A DNA stretch of 64,000 nucleotides, from contig NZ_BBLU01000008.1 in the NCBI RefSeq assembly GCF_000759715.1, positions 111,848 to 175,847 on the forward strand, in the 5' to 3' direction. Under the pieces are notes generated by a model. The model was not told the DNA's origin. It ran no database searches and worked only from the letters and a program-made list of their open reading frames with translations. Source of the stretch: Demequina mangrovi. GTDB lineage: Bacteria > Actinomycetota > Actinomycetes > Actinomycetales > Demequinaceae. Both the position numbers and the translations under genes were made by a program. Numbering within the stretch: position 1 is the stretch's first letter; each line of letters opens with the position of its first letter. This document shows positions 19,349 through 29,525 of the stretch, piece by piece.

Positions 19349-20267
19349 AACGGATCCTTGGGTCGAGCACGGCGTACAGCAGGTCCACGAGGATGTTCAC
19401 GATGATGTAGAGGATCGTGAGGATCGTGACGAACGACACGACGGTCGCCGTCTCGCCGCGGATGATCGCGTCGAAGAGGACCTTGCCGACGCCGGGGATG
19501 TTGAAGATTCCCTCGGTCACCGTCGTGCCCGCGATCAGCGCGCCGAAGCTCGCGGCGGTGTTGGTGATGACGGGGATGAGCGAGTTGCGCGCGACGTGCA
19601 CCGGGATGATGCGGCGGCGCGTGAGGCCCTTGGCGGACGCGGTGCGGACGTAGTCCGCCGACTGCGCCTCGATGACCGAGCCGCGCATGAGTCTCATACC
19701 GGTGACGTAGATGGTGAGCGCGATCACGGTGGCGGGCAGCAGCATGGCCCCCCACGTGGCGTTCGCTCCGACGGTCACCGGGGCCCAGCCGAGCTTGATG
19801 CCGATGAAGTACTGCGCGAGGAACAGCGCCACGAACGGCGGCACCGAGCTCAGCACCAGCGCGATCACCAGGTTGGCGTTGTCGATGATGCCGCCCTTGC
19901 GCAGACCCGAGACGAGGCCGATGACCACGGCGAGCACGAACTCGATGACGACGGCCATCGTGACGAGCTTGAGCGTCACCGGGAAGGCGCGCTTGAGCAC
20001 CTCCGTGACCTCCTGGCCCGAGAACGTCGTACCGAGGTTCCCGGTGAGGAGGTCCTTGAGGTACAGCAGGTACTGCACGATGAACGGCTGGTCCAGGTTG
20101 TACTGGGCGCGGACCGCCTCGAGCACCGCCGGGTTGGGCGTCTTGTCTCCGAAGAGCGCGAGCACGGGGTCGCCCGGCATGGAGAAGACCATGAAGTAGA
20201 TGAGGAAGGTCGTCCCCAGGAACACGGGGATCGCCTGCAGGAGGCGGCGCACCACGTACATCAGCAT
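19341..20267 (-). CDS. Peptide ABC transporter permease, OppB-like
   Basis: 308 residues starting MLMYVVRRLLQAIPVFLGTTFLIYF, the hallmark first helix of OppB/DppB. The EAA loop is RTASAKGLTRRRIIPVHVARNSLIP. It is the first permease of the operon, 193 bp downstream of the binding-protein gene with a hairpin between them, so the binding protein may be made in excess of the membrane parts. Confidence 0.94.
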   Translation of the reverse strand: MLMYVVRRLLQAIPVFLGTTFLIYFMVFSMPGDPVLALFGDKTPNPAVLEAVRAQYNLDQPFIVQYLLYLKDLLTGNLGTTFSGQEVTEVLKRAFPVTLKLVTMAVVIEFVLAVVIGLVSGLRKGGIIDNANLVIALVLSSVPPFVALFLAQYFIGIKLGWAPVTVGANATWGAMLLPATVIALTIYVTGMRLMRGSVIEAQSADYVRTASAKGLTRRRIIPVHVARNSLIPVITNTAASFGALIAGTTVTEGIFNIPGVGKVLFDAIIRGETATVVSFVTILTILYIIVNILVDLLYAVLDPRIRYV

Positions 20268-20414
20268 GGGCGCACCTCGCGGCTGTGAGATGTGTTGAGC
20301 ATGAGAGTGCCGATTCTACCGGGCCGAGGCGGCGCGCCTCGACGCTCCTGCGCAGACTATCGTGCGGCGCAGCGGAGCGGAGGGGCCAGAGGACGCTCGG
20401 CGGGAGGCGGACAG

Positions 20415-20453
20415 GCGACGGCCCGCCCCGCGCGAAGCGGAGCGGGCCGTCGG
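20415..20453 (-). terminator. Hairpin between binding-protein and permease genes
   Basis: GCGACGGCCCGC at 20415-20426 pairs with GCGGGCCGTCG at 20442-20452, eight bases past the stop at 20461. It probably attenuates transcription so that the binding protein is the most expressed product. Confidence 0.55.
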
Positions 20454-20460
20454 TCCTGAC

Positions 20461-22110
20461 TTACTTGGTGATCTCGTTGAAGATCGGCACGGAGTGCCAG
20501 TCGATGACCACGTTCTCGACGCCCTCGGCGTAGCCGCCGGTGACGTTCGAGTACCACAGCGGGATGGCCGGCAGGTCCTGGAACAGGACCTCCTGGGCCT
20601 CCTGGAACTTGGCCGTCCGCTCCTCGGGGGTCGCGGCCGACTTGCCCTCGTCGATCAGCGTGTCGAACGCCTCGGACGAGTAGTCACCGTCGTTCGAGCC
20701 GGCACCGGTGTAGTAGATCGGGCCGAGGAAGTTCTCGAGCGACGGGTAGTCCGCCTGCCAGCCCGAGCGCGAGGCCGCCTCGATGGTGCGGTTGGTCACG
20801 TCGGTGCGGAGCTCCGCGAACGTCGCGTAGGGCAGGCCCACCGCGTCGATGCCGAGGTTCTGACCGACCTGGTTCATGACCGCGTCGACCCACACGTCGT
20901 GGCCGCCGTCGGCGTTGTAGGCCAGCTCGAAGGTGCCGGTCCAGGGGCTGATCGCGTCGGCCTCGGCCCACAGCTCCTGCGCCTTCTCGACGTCGAAGTC
21001 GAGGACCTCGGCGCCCGCGAGCGAGTCCGACCAGCCGGCGATGACCGGCGAGGTGAAGTCCGAGGCAGGCGTGCGCGTGCCCTGGAAGACCACGTCGGTG
21101 ATCTGCTCGCGGTCGAAGGCCATCGAGATGGCCTGGCGGCGGAGCTTGCCCTCCTCGCCGGAGAAGTGCTCGAGGCGCTCCGGGATGGTGAAGGACTGGA
21201 AGATGGCGGCGGGCTGGTTGATCGCGCGCTCGCCCAGGTCGTCCTCGTAGGTGGCCATCGCCGAGGAGGGGATGCCGTCGATCACGTCGACGTTGCCCGC
21301 GAGCAGGTCGGCGTAGGCCGCGTCCTGGGTCGCGTAGAAGACGATCGAGAGGCCGTCGTTGGCGACCTCGCGCTCACCGGCGTACGACTCGTTGACGGCG
21401 AGGTCGATCTGCACGTCGTGCTGCCAGTCGGCGGCGTCCGCGAGCGTGTAGAGGCCGTTGCCGACGGGAGCCTTGCCGAAGGCCTCCGGGTCCTCGAAGA
21501 ACGAGTCCGGGAGCGGGTAGAAGGCCGAGTAGCCCAGCGAGGTGGGGAAGTCGGCGTTCGGCGCGTTCAGCGTGATGGTGAACGTCAGGTCGTCGACGAC
21601 CTTGAGGCCCGACATCTCCGGGTTGGAGGCGCCCTCCTCGGCGTTGTAGCCGTCGAAGCCCTCGATGACCTCGAGGAAGTAGCTGTTGAGCGCGGTCGCG
21701 GCGTTGGCCGGGTCGGCGCCCCAGTTCCACGCGTCGACGAAGTTGTGCGCCTGGACGGGGGTGCCGTCCGAGAAGGTCCAACCGTCCTTGAGGGTGACCG
21801 TGAAGGTCTGGTTGTCCTCGGTGGTGACCGACTCGGCAACCTCGAGCTGCGGCGCGCCGGTGGCGTCGTAGTAGTACAGACCCGCGAAGATCGAGTCGAT
21901 GATCTTGCCGCCACCGGTCTCGTTGGTCGCGACCGGGATCAGCGGGTTCTGCGGCTCGGAGCCGTTGGTCGTGATGATCATGTCACCGGTGGGGGTCTCA
22001 GCCGACGACGACGCCTCGGTGTCGGTGTCGCTGGACGAGCAGCCGACCAGCACGAGCGCCGACGCCGAGGCGAGGGTCACACCGCCGATCACAGACTTGC
22101 TGAACTTCAC
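20461..22110 (-). CDS. Peptide-binding lipoprotein (SBP family 5, OppA-like)
   Basis: 549 residues. The lipoprotein signal ends in LVGC with the modified cysteine at C24, followed by a Ser/Asp/Thr-rich linker. The family 5 body includes the DGWTFSDGTPVQAHNFVDAWNW motif. It captures oligopeptides or related solutes outside the cell for the permease-ATPase genes downstream. The upstream 299 bp (to rmuC) is AT-richer, has a CCGGTTACCGG palindrome near 22230 and a Crp-like site. Confidence 0.95.
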   Translation of the reverse strand: MKFSKSVIGGVTLASASALVLVGCSSSDTDTEASSSAETPTGDMIITTNGSEPQNPLIPVATNETGGGKIIDSIFAGLYYYDATGAPQLEVAESVTTEDNQTFTVTLKDGWTFSDGTPVQAHNFVDAWNWGADPANAATALNSYFLEVIEGFDGYNAEEGASNPEMSGLKVVDDLTFTITLNAPNADFPTSLGYSAFYPLPDSFFEDPEAFGKAPVGNGLYTLADAADWQHDVQIDLAVNESYAGEREVANDGLSIVFYATQDAAYADLLAGNVDVIDGIPSSAMATYEDDLGERAINQPAAIFQSFTIPERLEHFSGEEGKLRRQAISMAFDREQITDVVFQGTRTPASDFTSPVIAGWSDSLAGAEVLDFDVEKAQELWAEADAISPWTGTFELAYNADGGHDVWVDAVMNQVGQNLGIDAVGLPYATFAELRTDVTNRTIEAASRSGWQADYPSLENFLGPIYYTGAGSNDGDYSSEAFDTLIDEGKSAATPEERTAKFQEAQEVLFQDLPAIPLWYSNVTGGYAEGVENVVIDWHSVPIFNEITK

Positions 22111-22309
22111 TATTCCTCCTACATGCGCCCGCCGGGCGGCGGACTTGGATAGGCGCCGTCCCGGGGTGTCGGGCGACGACTCGGATGCACGCTGATGACG
22201 TGCAACCCAGCAAGGCTAAACACTCTCCGGTTACCGGATTGTTTCTCTGCCTGTTTTCGTGTCCTTTTGTGACCAAACAGTAACCGCGCATCTCACGATG
22301 CGAGACTGA

Positions 22310-22325
22310 TGTGAGGTGCATCACG
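22310..22325. promoter_or_regulatory. Candidate Crp/GlxR site between opp operon and rmuC
   Basis: TGTGAGGTGCATCACG matches 10 of 12 fixed positions of TGTGANNTANNTCACA. It lies 200 bp before the binding-protein gene and 85 bp before rmuC, so it could serve either. Confidence 0.4.
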
Positions 22326-22409
22326 CCGGTTTTCGTGACGATTCGGACACCGGCGTCTCATCCGTCGGCGCGGACCTCCGCTGTCAGTGGCCTCTGGGAC
22401 GCTGTGGGC

Positions 22410-23693
22410 ATGGTCGAGACAGTCATCGCACTCGTGTCCCTGCTCCTCGGCGCCGCGCTGGGCGCCGCGCTCATGGTCGCCAGGGGCGCCGGCATCCGCG
22501 CCGAGCTCGCCGACGCCCGCGCCCGCCTCTCGGCCGCAGGCGAGAGAGAGGCCCAGGCCGCCGCGGAGCTCGCCCGCCAGCAGGAGCGGATCGCGGCCGA
22601 GCAGGAGCTGCTGCGCGACCAGTTCCGCGCGTTCACGGCCGATGCCGCGCGCACCCTCGCCGAGACGCAGGAGCGGCGCCTGGCCGCCGAGCGCACCACG
22701 CAGCACGCCGAGGCGCAGCGGCGGGAGGAGACGATGCGCCGCCTGGTCGATCCCATGGCGCGCGCGCTCGACGAGGTGCGCCGGTCGACCACAGACGCGG
22801 ACAAGGCCCGCACCGAGTCCGAGGCGCGCCTCACGGCTCAGGTCCGCGCCCTCATGGACGCCTCGGAGAAGGTCGGGCGCGAGACCGCCGGGCTCAAGGC
22901 CGCGCTGCGCCGCCCCGAGGTCCGGGGACGATGGGGCGAGCTGCACCTGCGGCGCGTGGTCGAGGTCGCCGGGCTGGTCCACCACGTCGACTTCGTGGAG
23001 CAGGCCACGGACACCGACGAGGAAGGCAGGCGGCTGCGGCCCGACATGCTCGTCCACCTCGCGGGCGGCCGCACCGTCGTCGTCGACGCCAAGACCCCGT
23101 TCGACGCGATCCTCGACCTCGAGGACCAGGACGTCGACCGGGACGAGACGCTCGACCGCCACGTCGACGCCGTGCGCAAGCGCGTGCTCGAGCTCAAGGG
23201 CAAGGCCTACACGAGCCAGGTCGACTCGCGCCTCGAGTTCGTGGTGCTCTTCATGCCCGCGGAATCCTTCCTCCAGCTCGCGCTCGAGCGCGACCCGCGC
23301 CTGCAGGAGTGGGCGTGGGACCACGGCGTCGTGATCGCGACCCCGACCATCCTCGTCGCCCTGCTGCGCACCATCGCGCATGCGTGGCGCGAGACCGCGC
23401 TCGCCGAGAACGCGCAGCAGGTGCTGAGCACCGGCCGCGAGCTGTACGAGCGCCTCACCACGATGGGCGGGCATCTCGCGAGGCTCGGCAAGCAGATCGA
23501 CTCCGCGAGCAAGGCCTACAACGACACCATCGGCGCCTTCGAGCGCCGCGTGCTGCCGTCCGCGCGGCGGATGGGCACGCTGCAGCAGCTCGACTCCGAG
23601 TTCGCCGCCGGCCCCATCGACACCGAGATCCGGGAGATCACGGCGGCGGACGTACCGGTCGAGGCGGAGGCCGAGGCGCTCGGGCGCGGCTGA
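22410..23693 (+). CDS. rmuC: DNA recombination protein RmuC
   Basis: 427 residues with an N-terminal membrane anchor (1-24), an Arg/Glu/Ala-rich coiled coil to about 130, then the RmuC nuclease-like domain (RGRWGELHLRRVVEVAGL, VVDAKTPFDA). RmuC limits inversions at short inverted repeats. The ATG at 22410 puts the anchor at the very N-terminus; the frame is open 99 bases further upstream, but that part lacks anchor character. It is convergent with ispH. Confidence 0.94.
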   Translation: MVETVIALVSLLLGAALGAALMVARGAGIRAELADARARLSAAGEREAQAAAELARQQERIAAEQELLRDQFRAFTADAARTLAETQERRLAAERTTQHAEAQRREETMRRLVDPMARALDEVRRSTTDADKARTESEARLTAQVRALMDASEKVGRETAGLKAALRRPEVRGRWGELHLRRVVEVAGLVHHVDFVEQATDTDEEGRRLRPDMLVHLAGGRTVVVDAKTPFDAILDLEDQDVDRDETLDRHVDAVRKRVLELKGKAYTSQVDSRLEFVVLFMPAESFLQLALERDPRLQEWAWDHGVVIATPTILVALLRTIAHAWRETALAENAQQVLSTGRELYERLTTMGGHLARLGKQIDSASKAYNDTIGAFERRVLPSARRMGTLQQLDSEFAAGPIDTEIREITAADVPVEAEAEALGRG

Positions 23694-23699
23694 TCCCAC

Positions 23700-23738
23700 C
23701 CGAGCGGGCGCGCCGTCAGGCGCGCATCGCCCGCTCGG
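23700..23738. terminator. Possible bidirectional hairpin between rmuC and ispH
   Basis: CCGAGCGGGCG pairs with CGCCCGCTCGG, and the interior GCGCGCC/GCGCGC can pair too. It overlaps the last codons of ispH. It is placed to end both convergent genes. Confidence 0.4.
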
Positions 23739-24699
23739 CCTCCTTGGCCTTGAGGTCCGCGCGGATCTCGCGCGGCAGCGAGAACATGAGGTCCTCGGTC
23801 GCGGTGCGGACCTCCTCGACGGTCTCGTACCCGCGGCCCGCGAGGTCGCCCAGCACGTCGCGCACGAGGATCTCGGGCACCGAGGCGCCGGAGGTGACGC
23901 CCACGGTCGTGACGCCCTCGAACCACTCGTCGCGCAGCTCGGTCGCCCGGTCGACGCGGTACGAGGACCTCGCGCCGGCCTGGAGCGCGACCTCGACGAG
24001 CCTCACCGAGTTCGACGAGTTGGCGGAGCCCACCACGATCACCAGGTCGCAGTCCGGCGCGAGCTTCTTCACCGCCACCTGGCGGTTCTGCGTGGCGTAG
24101 CAGATGTCGTCGCTCGGCGGGTCCTCGAGCGAGGGGAAGCGCTCCCGCAGACGGCGGACGGTCTCCATCGTCTCGTCGACGGACAGCGTGGTCTGCGACA
24201 GCCACACCACGTTCTCGGGGTCGGGGACCTCGAGCCCCGCGACATCGTCCGGCGAGTTCACCACGATGGTGTGCTCGGGCGCCTCGCCGGCGGTCCCCTC
24301 GACCTCCTCGTGGCCGGTGTGGCCGATGAGCAGGATGGTGCGCTCGTCGCGCGCGAAGCGGATCGCCTCCTTGTGCACCTTGGTCACCAGCGGGCACGTC
24401 GCGTCGATGGTGAGGAGGTTGCGCGCCTCCGCGGCCTCGCGCACCGCGGGCGAGACGCCGTGCGCGGAGAACACCACGCGCGCCCCCTCGGGCACCTGGT
24501 CGGTCTCGTCGACGAAGACGGCCCCGCGCTCGGACAGCGTCTCCACCACGTACTTGTTGTGGACGATCTCCTTGCGCACGTACACGGGCGCTCCGTGGAG
24601 CTCCAGGGCCTTCTCGACCGCGATGACGGCGCGGTCGACGCCCGCGCAGTAGCCTCGCGGCGCGGCGAGCAGGACGCGCTTGGTGGGGGTGTCAGGCAT
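23716..24699 (-). CDS. ispH: 4-hydroxy-3-methylbut-2-enyl diphosphate reductase
   Basis: 327 residues; the last enzyme of the MEP isoprenoid pathway, making IPP and DMAPP. The three [4Fe-4S] ligands are C18 (GYCAGV), C102 (DATCPLV) and C200 (CYATQNRQ). The substrate-binding motifs IVHNKYVVE and [14 protein letters not shown] are present. The ATG at 24699 has AGGATGG upstream; another ATG lies 9 bases earlier. It is divergent from xseA across 31 bp. Confidence 0.97.
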   Translation of the reverse strand: MPDTPTKRVLLAAPRGYCAGVDRAVIAVEKALELHGAPVYVRKEIVHNKYVVETLSERGAVFVDETDQVPEGARVVFSAHGVSPAVREAAEARNLLTIDATCPLVTKVHKEAIRFARDERTILLIGHTGHEEVEGTAGEAPEHTIVVNSPDDVAGLEVPDPENVVWLSQTTLSVDETMETVRRLRERFPSLEDPPSDDICYATQNRQVAVKKLAPDCDLVIVVGSANSSNSVRLVEVALQAGARSSYRVDRATELRDEWFEGVTTVGVTSGASVPEILVRDVLGDLAGRGYETVEEVRTATEDLMFSLPREIRADLKAKEAERAMRA

Positions 24700-24730
24700 G
24701 CGATCCATCCTATGTGCCAGGCTGGGCCGC

Positions 24731-25993
24731 GTGACCGAGCCCTCCGACTCCTCGCCCGATCCCGCATCGTCACCCCACACGCTTCCCGCCACGGCCGGGG
24801 AGACGTCGGCGGAGCGGCCGTGGCCGGTCCGCCACCTCTCCCCCAAGATCGGCGACTTCGTCTCCCGGCTGCCCGCCGTCTGGGTCGAGGGCCAGGTGCT
24901 CAACGTCAAGCGATGGCGGCACCTCGTCTTCCTCACGCTGCGCGACACCGACGAGAACATGTCGCTCAGCGCGACCCTTCCGGCACGCGAGGCGGACGCG
25001 CTCGGCGTCGACCTGGTCGACGGCACGCGCGTGGTCATCCACGCCAAGCCCGAATGGTGGACCCGCTCGGGGTCCCTCCAGCTCGGCGGGCGCGAGGTGC
25101 GGCAGGTGGGCCTCGGCGATCTGCTCGCACGCCTCGAGGCGCTCAAGGAGGCGCTGGCGCGCGAGGGCCTGTTCGACCTCGACCGCAAGGTCCCGCTGCC
25201 CTTCATCCCCCGGGTCGTGGGCCTGGTGTGCGCGACTCAGGGCGACGCGGAGCACGACGTCGTGGAGAACGCCACCCGGCGCTGGCCGGGGGTGCGCTTC
25301 ACCATCCGCCGCGTCACCGTCCAGGGGCCCCGCGCCGTGCCGGAGACCACCGCGGCGATCCGCGAGCTCGACGAGATCGCCGACGTCGACGTCATCGTGG
25401 TCGCGCGCGGCGGAGGCTCCTTCGAGGACCTGCTGCCGTTCAGCGACGAGGCGCTCGTCCGCACCGCGGCCGCGTGCCGGACCCCGCTGGTGAGCGCGAT
25501 CGGGCACGAGAAGGACTCTCCCCTGCTCGACCTCGTCGCCGACTACCGCGCCTCCACCCCCACCGACGCGGGCAAGCGCATCGTCCCCGACGCGGAGGCC
25601 GAGGCGCAGGGCGTGGCGCGCGCCCGCCGGTCGATGGCCGCCGCGGTGGAGCGCCACGTCATGCGCGAGTCCACGGGGCTGGCGACCATCCGGTCGCGCC
25701 CGGTGCTCGCGCGCCCCGACGCGATGCTGGCGCCCTACGCGGAGGTGATCGCCGTCGGCCGCGAGCGCTCGCACCGTGCGATGACGGGCGTGATCGACAG
25801 GGCCGGCGCCGCCACGCGCGAGCTGACCGCCACCCTGCGCGCGCTCAGCCCCCTGAGCACGCTCGAGCGCGGCTTCGCGGTGGTGCGGGCCCCCGACGGC
25901 ACCGTGCTGCGCGACGCCGCCGACGTGACGCCGGGCGAGGCGCTGCGGATCAGGCTCGCCCGCGGCGAGGTCGAGGCCGTCGCGCAGGGCTGA
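24731..25993 (+). CDS. xseA: Exodeoxyribonuclease VII large subunit
   Basis: 420 residues from a GTG. The N-terminal OB-fold ([23 protein letters not shown]) binds single-stranded DNA. The catalytic region carries [15 protein letters not shown] and [18 protein letters not shown] helical C-terminal part mediates assembly with the small subunit. The small subunit gene is 715 bp downstream, separated by an opposite-strand gene, which is unusual because xseA and xseB normally adjoin. Its start lies 31 bp from that of ispH. Confidence 0.96.
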   Translation: MTEPSDSSPDPASSPHTLPATAGETSAERPWPVRHLSPKIGDFVSRLPAVWVEGQVLNVKRWRHLVFLTLRDTDENMSLSATLPAREADALGVDLVDGTRVVIHAKPEWWTRSGSLQLGGREVRQVGLGDLLARLEALKEALAREGLFDLDRKVPLPFIPRVVGLVCATQGDAEHDVVENATRRWPGVRFTIRRVTVQGPRAVPETTAAIRELDEIADVDVIVVARGGGSFEDLLPFSDEALVRTAAACRTPLVSAIGHEKDSPLLDLVADYRASTPTDAGKRIVPDAEAEAQGVARARRSMAAAVERHVMRESTGLATIRSRPVLARPDAMLAPYAEVIAVGRERSHRAMTGVIDRAGAATRELTATLRALSPLSTLERGFAVVRAPDGTVLRDAADVTPGEALRIRLARGEVEAVAQG

Positions 25994-26008
25994 GCGCCCC
26001 GCGCCTGC

Positions 26009-26587
26009 TCAGCGCTTGCTGTCGCCGAGCAGGATGTCGAGCGCGTCCGCACGCGCCGAGTTGTTGTGGGGCGCGGCGGGCGCGGCCGGAGCGGCGGGCG
26101 CCTGCACGGTCGGCGGGAAGGCGGGGACCTCCGGGAGCGCGGCTGCCGGGGCCGCGGCGGGAGCCTCCGCGTCCGGAGCGCTCCAGGTCCCGGCCTTCAT
26201 CGCGGCGAGGCGCGCCCGGGCGGCCTTCGCGTACTCCTTGTGGATCTGACGGCCGAGCTTGGCGATGAGCTGCTCGGGCACCGCGGGGTTCTCGATGAGC
26301 GCGTAGACCACGTCGACGTTCTTGTCCTTCGCGAGGTCCTCGCGCACCTCGATCGGGATCGCCACGCGGCGGTTGCGCGCGAGGCCGATGCGGACGTCGG
26401 TCGACCGGTCCTCCGCGAGCCTCAGCAGGGTCATCAGCGGGGTGCCGGCATGCGCGGCGACCGCGGCACGCACCTTGGCCTCGGGAGAGCGCGAGAGCGT
26501 CGCGAGCTCGCCGTCCGAGATCCCGTCGGGGATCGCCTTCTGGGCGCTCTGCCTGGCCGTCTGCTGTGCGTTGCTGTCGCTGAACAT
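26009..26587 (-). CDS. HEAT/LRV-like repeat protein
   Basis: 192 residues. Residues about 25-130 form helical repeats ([44 protein letters not shown]) of the leucine-rich-repeat-variant type, followed by an Ala/Pro-rich linker and a conserved-looking C-terminal tail [15 protein letters not shown]. It is probably a protein-binding scaffold. It is inserted between xseA and xseB on the opposite strand and is similar in repeat sequence to the cassette protein at 11079-11693. Confidence 0.72.
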   Translation of the reverse strand: MFSDSNAQQTARQSAQKAIPDGISDGELATLSRSPEAKVRAAVAAHAGTPLMTLLRLAEDRSTDVRIGLARNRRVAIPIEVREDLAKDKNVDVVYALIENPAVPEQLIAKLGRQIHKEYAKAARARLAAMKAGTWSAPDAEAPAAAPAAALPEVPAFPPTVQAPAAPAAPAAPHNNSARADALDILLGDSKR

Positions 26588-26708
26588 GTCCACCTCGTCG
26601 TGTCGTCCCTGGAACGTACCCCTTGAGAGGGACCAGAGTCCTAGGTATGACGTTGTTCTCGACAGGATTCCGCAGAACCTTGAGGGCGTCGCCGGTAGCG
26701 TGGTCGGC

Positions 26709-26987
26709 ATGAGCGACGCAGCCACCCCTCCCGACCGCCCCGTGGACTCCCTCTCTTACGAGGAGGCGCGCGACGAGCTCGTCGCGATCGTCGCCCGCCT
26801 CGAGGCGGGCAGCGCGACCCTCGAGGACTCGCTGGGCCTGTGGGAGCGAGGCGAGGCCCTCGCGGCGCGCTGCCAGTCGCTTCTCGACGGCGCGTACGCC
26901 CGCATCGCGGCCAAGGACGCCGGGGAGGACGATGCGGACGCCGGCGTGGTCGGCATCGTCCCCGAGGAAGGCGAGGACGAGCGATGA
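26709..26987 (+). CDS. xseB: Exodeoxyribonuclease VII small subunit
   Basis: 92 residues with the family motif [19 protein letters not shown] and [19 protein letters not shown]. It binds the helical region of XseA in multiple copies. An acidic C-terminal tail is extra. The stop overlaps the next start as ATGA, coupling it to the sugar kinase. Confidence 0.95.
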   Translation: MSDAATPPDRPVDSLSYEEARDELVAIVARLEAGSATLEDSLGLWERGEALAARCQSLLDGAYARIAAKDAGEDDADAGVVGIVPEEGEDER

Positions 26988-27901
26988 GCGGTCACGTGCT
27001 CGTCGTCGGCGAGGCCCTCGTCGACATCGTGGTCCGGCCCGACGGCACCGAGGAGCACCCGGGCGGATCGCCCGCCAACGTCGCGCTCGGCCTCGCGCGG
27101 CTGGGCCGTGAGGCGGACCTGCTCACCCGGCTCGGGCTCGACCCGCATGGCGCGCTCATCGCGACGCACCTGCAGGACAGCGGCGTCACCATCGCCCCCG
27201 GCTCGGGCGGCCCGGGCTCGACCTCGGTCGCCACGGCGACGCTCGACGCCGCCGGCGCCGCGAGCTACGAGTTCGACATCGACTGGCGCATCAACCCGGG
27301 CATCCGCATGCGCAACATGCCGCTCGCGGTGCACACGGGCTCGATCGCCGCGGTCCTCGAGCCCGGCGCGACGGACGTCAAGCGCCTCGTCCAGGCGCTC
27401 CGCGCCGGCGCGACCATCACGTACGACCCGAACGCGCGCCCGTCCCTCATGGGCGACCCGGCCGAGGCGCGGGTCTCGATCGAGCGCTTCGTGCGGCTCT
27501 CGGACGTGGTGAAGGCCTCGGACGAGGACCTCGCCTGGCTCGCTCCCGAGGAGGACGTCGCCGACGTCGCCCGCGCATGGGCGGCGACGGGCCCCGCGAT
27601 GGTCGTGGTGACGCGCGGCGGCGAGGGCGCGACGGCGTACCTGCACGACGGTCGCGAGATCACCATCCCGAGCATCGACGTCGACGTCGCGGACACCGTG
27701 GGCGCGGGCGACTCCTTCATGGCGGGGATCATCGACGGGCTCTGGAGCGCCGGCCTGCTCGGCGCCAAGAACCGCGACGCGCTGCGGGAGATCACCGATG
27801 CGACCGTCACCCGTGTCCTCACGCGGTGCGCACGCATCGCCGGGATCACCTGCTCCCGGCCGGGCGCGAACCCGCCGACCGCGGACGAGCTCGCCGGCTG
27901 A
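26984..27901 (+). CDS. PfkB family carbohydrate kinase (fructokinase-like)
   Basis: 305 residues. The N-terminal motif [17 protein letters not shown] and the C-terminal ATP/catalytic motif [12 protein letters not shown] define the ribokinase/PfkB family; the aspartate of GAGD is the catalytic base. The overall pattern is closest to fructokinases, but the sugar cannot be read from the sequence. It is translationally coupled to xseB. Confidence 0.9.
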   Translation: MSGHVLVVGEALVDIVVRPDGTEEHPGGSPANVALGLARLGREADLLTRLGLDPHGALIATHLQDSGVTIAPGSGGPGSTSVATATLDAAGAASYEFDIDWRINPGIRMRNMPLAVHTGSIAAVLEPGATDVKRLVQALRAGATITYDPNARPSLMGDPAEARVSIERFVRLSDVVKASDEDLAWLAPEEDVADVARAWAATGPAMVVVTRGGEGATAYLHDGREITIPSIDVDVADTVGAGDSFMAGIIDGLWSAGLLGAKNRDALREITDATVTRVLTRCARIAGITCSRPGANPPTADELAG

Positions 27902-27967
27902 CGCGCCGCCCGGCGGCCGTGCCGGGGGTTGACGGAGCTGTCGGGACGCCGTGCCACACTGGGCGCC

Positions 27968-29356
27968 ATGACAACGGAGTTCCGCATCGAGCACGACACC
28001 ATGGGCGAGGTCCGGGTCCCCGCCGACGCCCTCTACCGCGCGCAGACCCAGCGCGCCGTCGAGAACTTCCCCCTCTCGGGGATCACCCTCGAGCGGCGCC
28101 ACATCGAGGCGCTCGCGCGGGTGAAGAAGGCCGCGGCCCGCGCCAACGCGGAGCTGGGCGTCCTCGAGCAGGACGTGGCCGATGCGATCGTCGCCGCCGC
28201 CGACGCCGTCGCGTCGGGGGCGCACGACGGGGACTTCCCCGTCGACGTGTTCCAGACCGGCTCGGGCACGTCCTCGAACATGAACACCAACGAGGTCATC
28301 GCGACGCTCGCGACGCGCACCCTGGGCCGCGACGTGCACCCGAACGACCACGTCAACGCCTCGCAGTCCTCGAACGACGTGTTCCCCACCTCGGTCCACG
28401 TCGCGGCGACGTCCTCCCTGGTGGGCGACCTCATCCCCGCGCTCGAGCACCTCGCACGCTCGCTCGAGGCCAAGGCCGAGGAGTTCGCGGACGTCTTCAA
28501 GTCGGGCCGCACCCACCTCATGGACGCGACCCCGGTGACGCTGGGCCAGGAGTTCTCGGGCTACGCCGCAGCGGTCCGCTACGGCGTCGAGCGCCTCATG
28601 GTCGCGCTCCCCCGCGTCGCCGAGGTCCCGCTCGGCGGCACCGCGGTCGGCACCGGCATCAACACGCCCGAAGGCTTCCCGCAGCGCGTGATCGCGCTGC
28701 TCGCGGAGGACACCGGGCTGCCCATCACCGAGGCGCGCAACCACTTCGAGGCGCAGTCCGCGCGTGACGGCCTGGTCGAGGTCTCGGGCGCGCTGCGCAC
28801 CATCGCGGTGTCCCTCACCAAGCTCTGCAACGACCTGCGCTGGATGGGCTCCGGCCCCAACACCGGCCTGGGCGAGATCCAGCTGCCCGACCTCCAGCCC
28901 GGCTCGTCGATCATGCCCGGCAAGGTCAACCCCGTGGTCCCCGAGGCCGTGCTCATGATCTGCTCCCGCGTGGTCGGCAACGATGCGACGGTGGCCTGGG
29001 CCGGCGCGTCCGGCGCCTTCGAGCTCAACGTGCAGATCCCGGTGATGGCGCTCGGCACGCTCGAGTCCACCCGCCTGCTCGCGAATGCCGCCCGCGTCCT
29101 CGCCGACCGCACCGTGGACGGCATCGTCGCTAACGTCGACAGGGCGCGTCGCCTCGCGGAGGCCAGCCCGAGCATCGTCACCCCGCTCAACCGGGTGATC
29201 GGCTACGAGAACGCCGCGAAGATCGCCAAGCACTCCGTCAAGGCCGGCCTCACGGTGCGCGAGGCGACCATCGACCTCGGCTTCGTCGAGCGCGGCGAGA
29301 TCACCGAGAAGCAGCTCGACGAGCTGCTCGACGTCACCACGATGGTGGGACGCTGA
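27968..29356 (+). CDS. fumC: Class II fumarate hydratase
   Basis: 462 residues, the typical length. The superfamily signature [11 protein letters not shown] begins at residue 312, and the substrate-binding motifs [12 protein letters not shown] and [13 protein letters not shown] are intact. It interconverts fumarate and malate in the TCA cycle without an iron-sulfur cluster. It starts 66 bp after the kinase gene; the ATG follows a short Gly/Arg-rich open stretch that is not family sequence. Confidence 0.97.
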   Translation: MTTEFRIEHDTMGEVRVPADALYRAQTQRAVENFPLSGITLERRHIEALARVKKAAARANAELGVLEQDVADAIVAAADAVASGAHDGDFPVDVFQTGSGTSSNMNTNEVIATLATRTLGRDVHPNDHVNASQSSNDVFPTSVHVAATSSLVGDLIPALEHLARSLEAKAEEFADVFKSGRTHLMDATPVTLGQEFSGYAAAVRYGVERLMVALPRVAEVPLGGTAVGTGINTPEGFPQRVIALLAEDTGLPITEARNHFEAQSARDGLVEVSGALRTIAVSLTKLCNDLRWMGSGPNTGLGEIQLPDLQPGSSIMPGKVNPVVPEAVLMICSRVVGNDATVAWAGASGAFELNVQIPVMALGTLESTRLLANAARVLADRTVDGIVANVDRARRLAEASPSIVTPLNRVIGYENAAKIAKHSVKAGLTVREATIDLGFVERGEITEKQLDELLDVTTMVGR

Positions 29357-29409
29357 CGCCGCGCCGCGTCGGTCGCCCACCAGGCATTCTGCACGCAGTG
29401 ACATACAGG

Positions 29410-29439
29410 TTCCCGGGCGGGGTCCGCGTCGCCTAGAAT
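29410..29439 (+). promoter_or_regulatory. Candidate promoter of ndh
   Basis: A -10 box TAGAAT at 29434-29439 lies 87 bp before the ndh start, with a weak -35 (TTCCCG) 18 bp upstream. This AT-containing patch stands out in the otherwise GC-rich 169 bp gap. Confidence 0.35.
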
Positions 29440-29525
29440 CATCGGGTTCTTGATCGCATCGCCGCGGGACGGCGAGCGTGGAACACCGTGCCGCCCTCCC
29501 GGGTTCCCTCCCTGGAGGTGTCCCT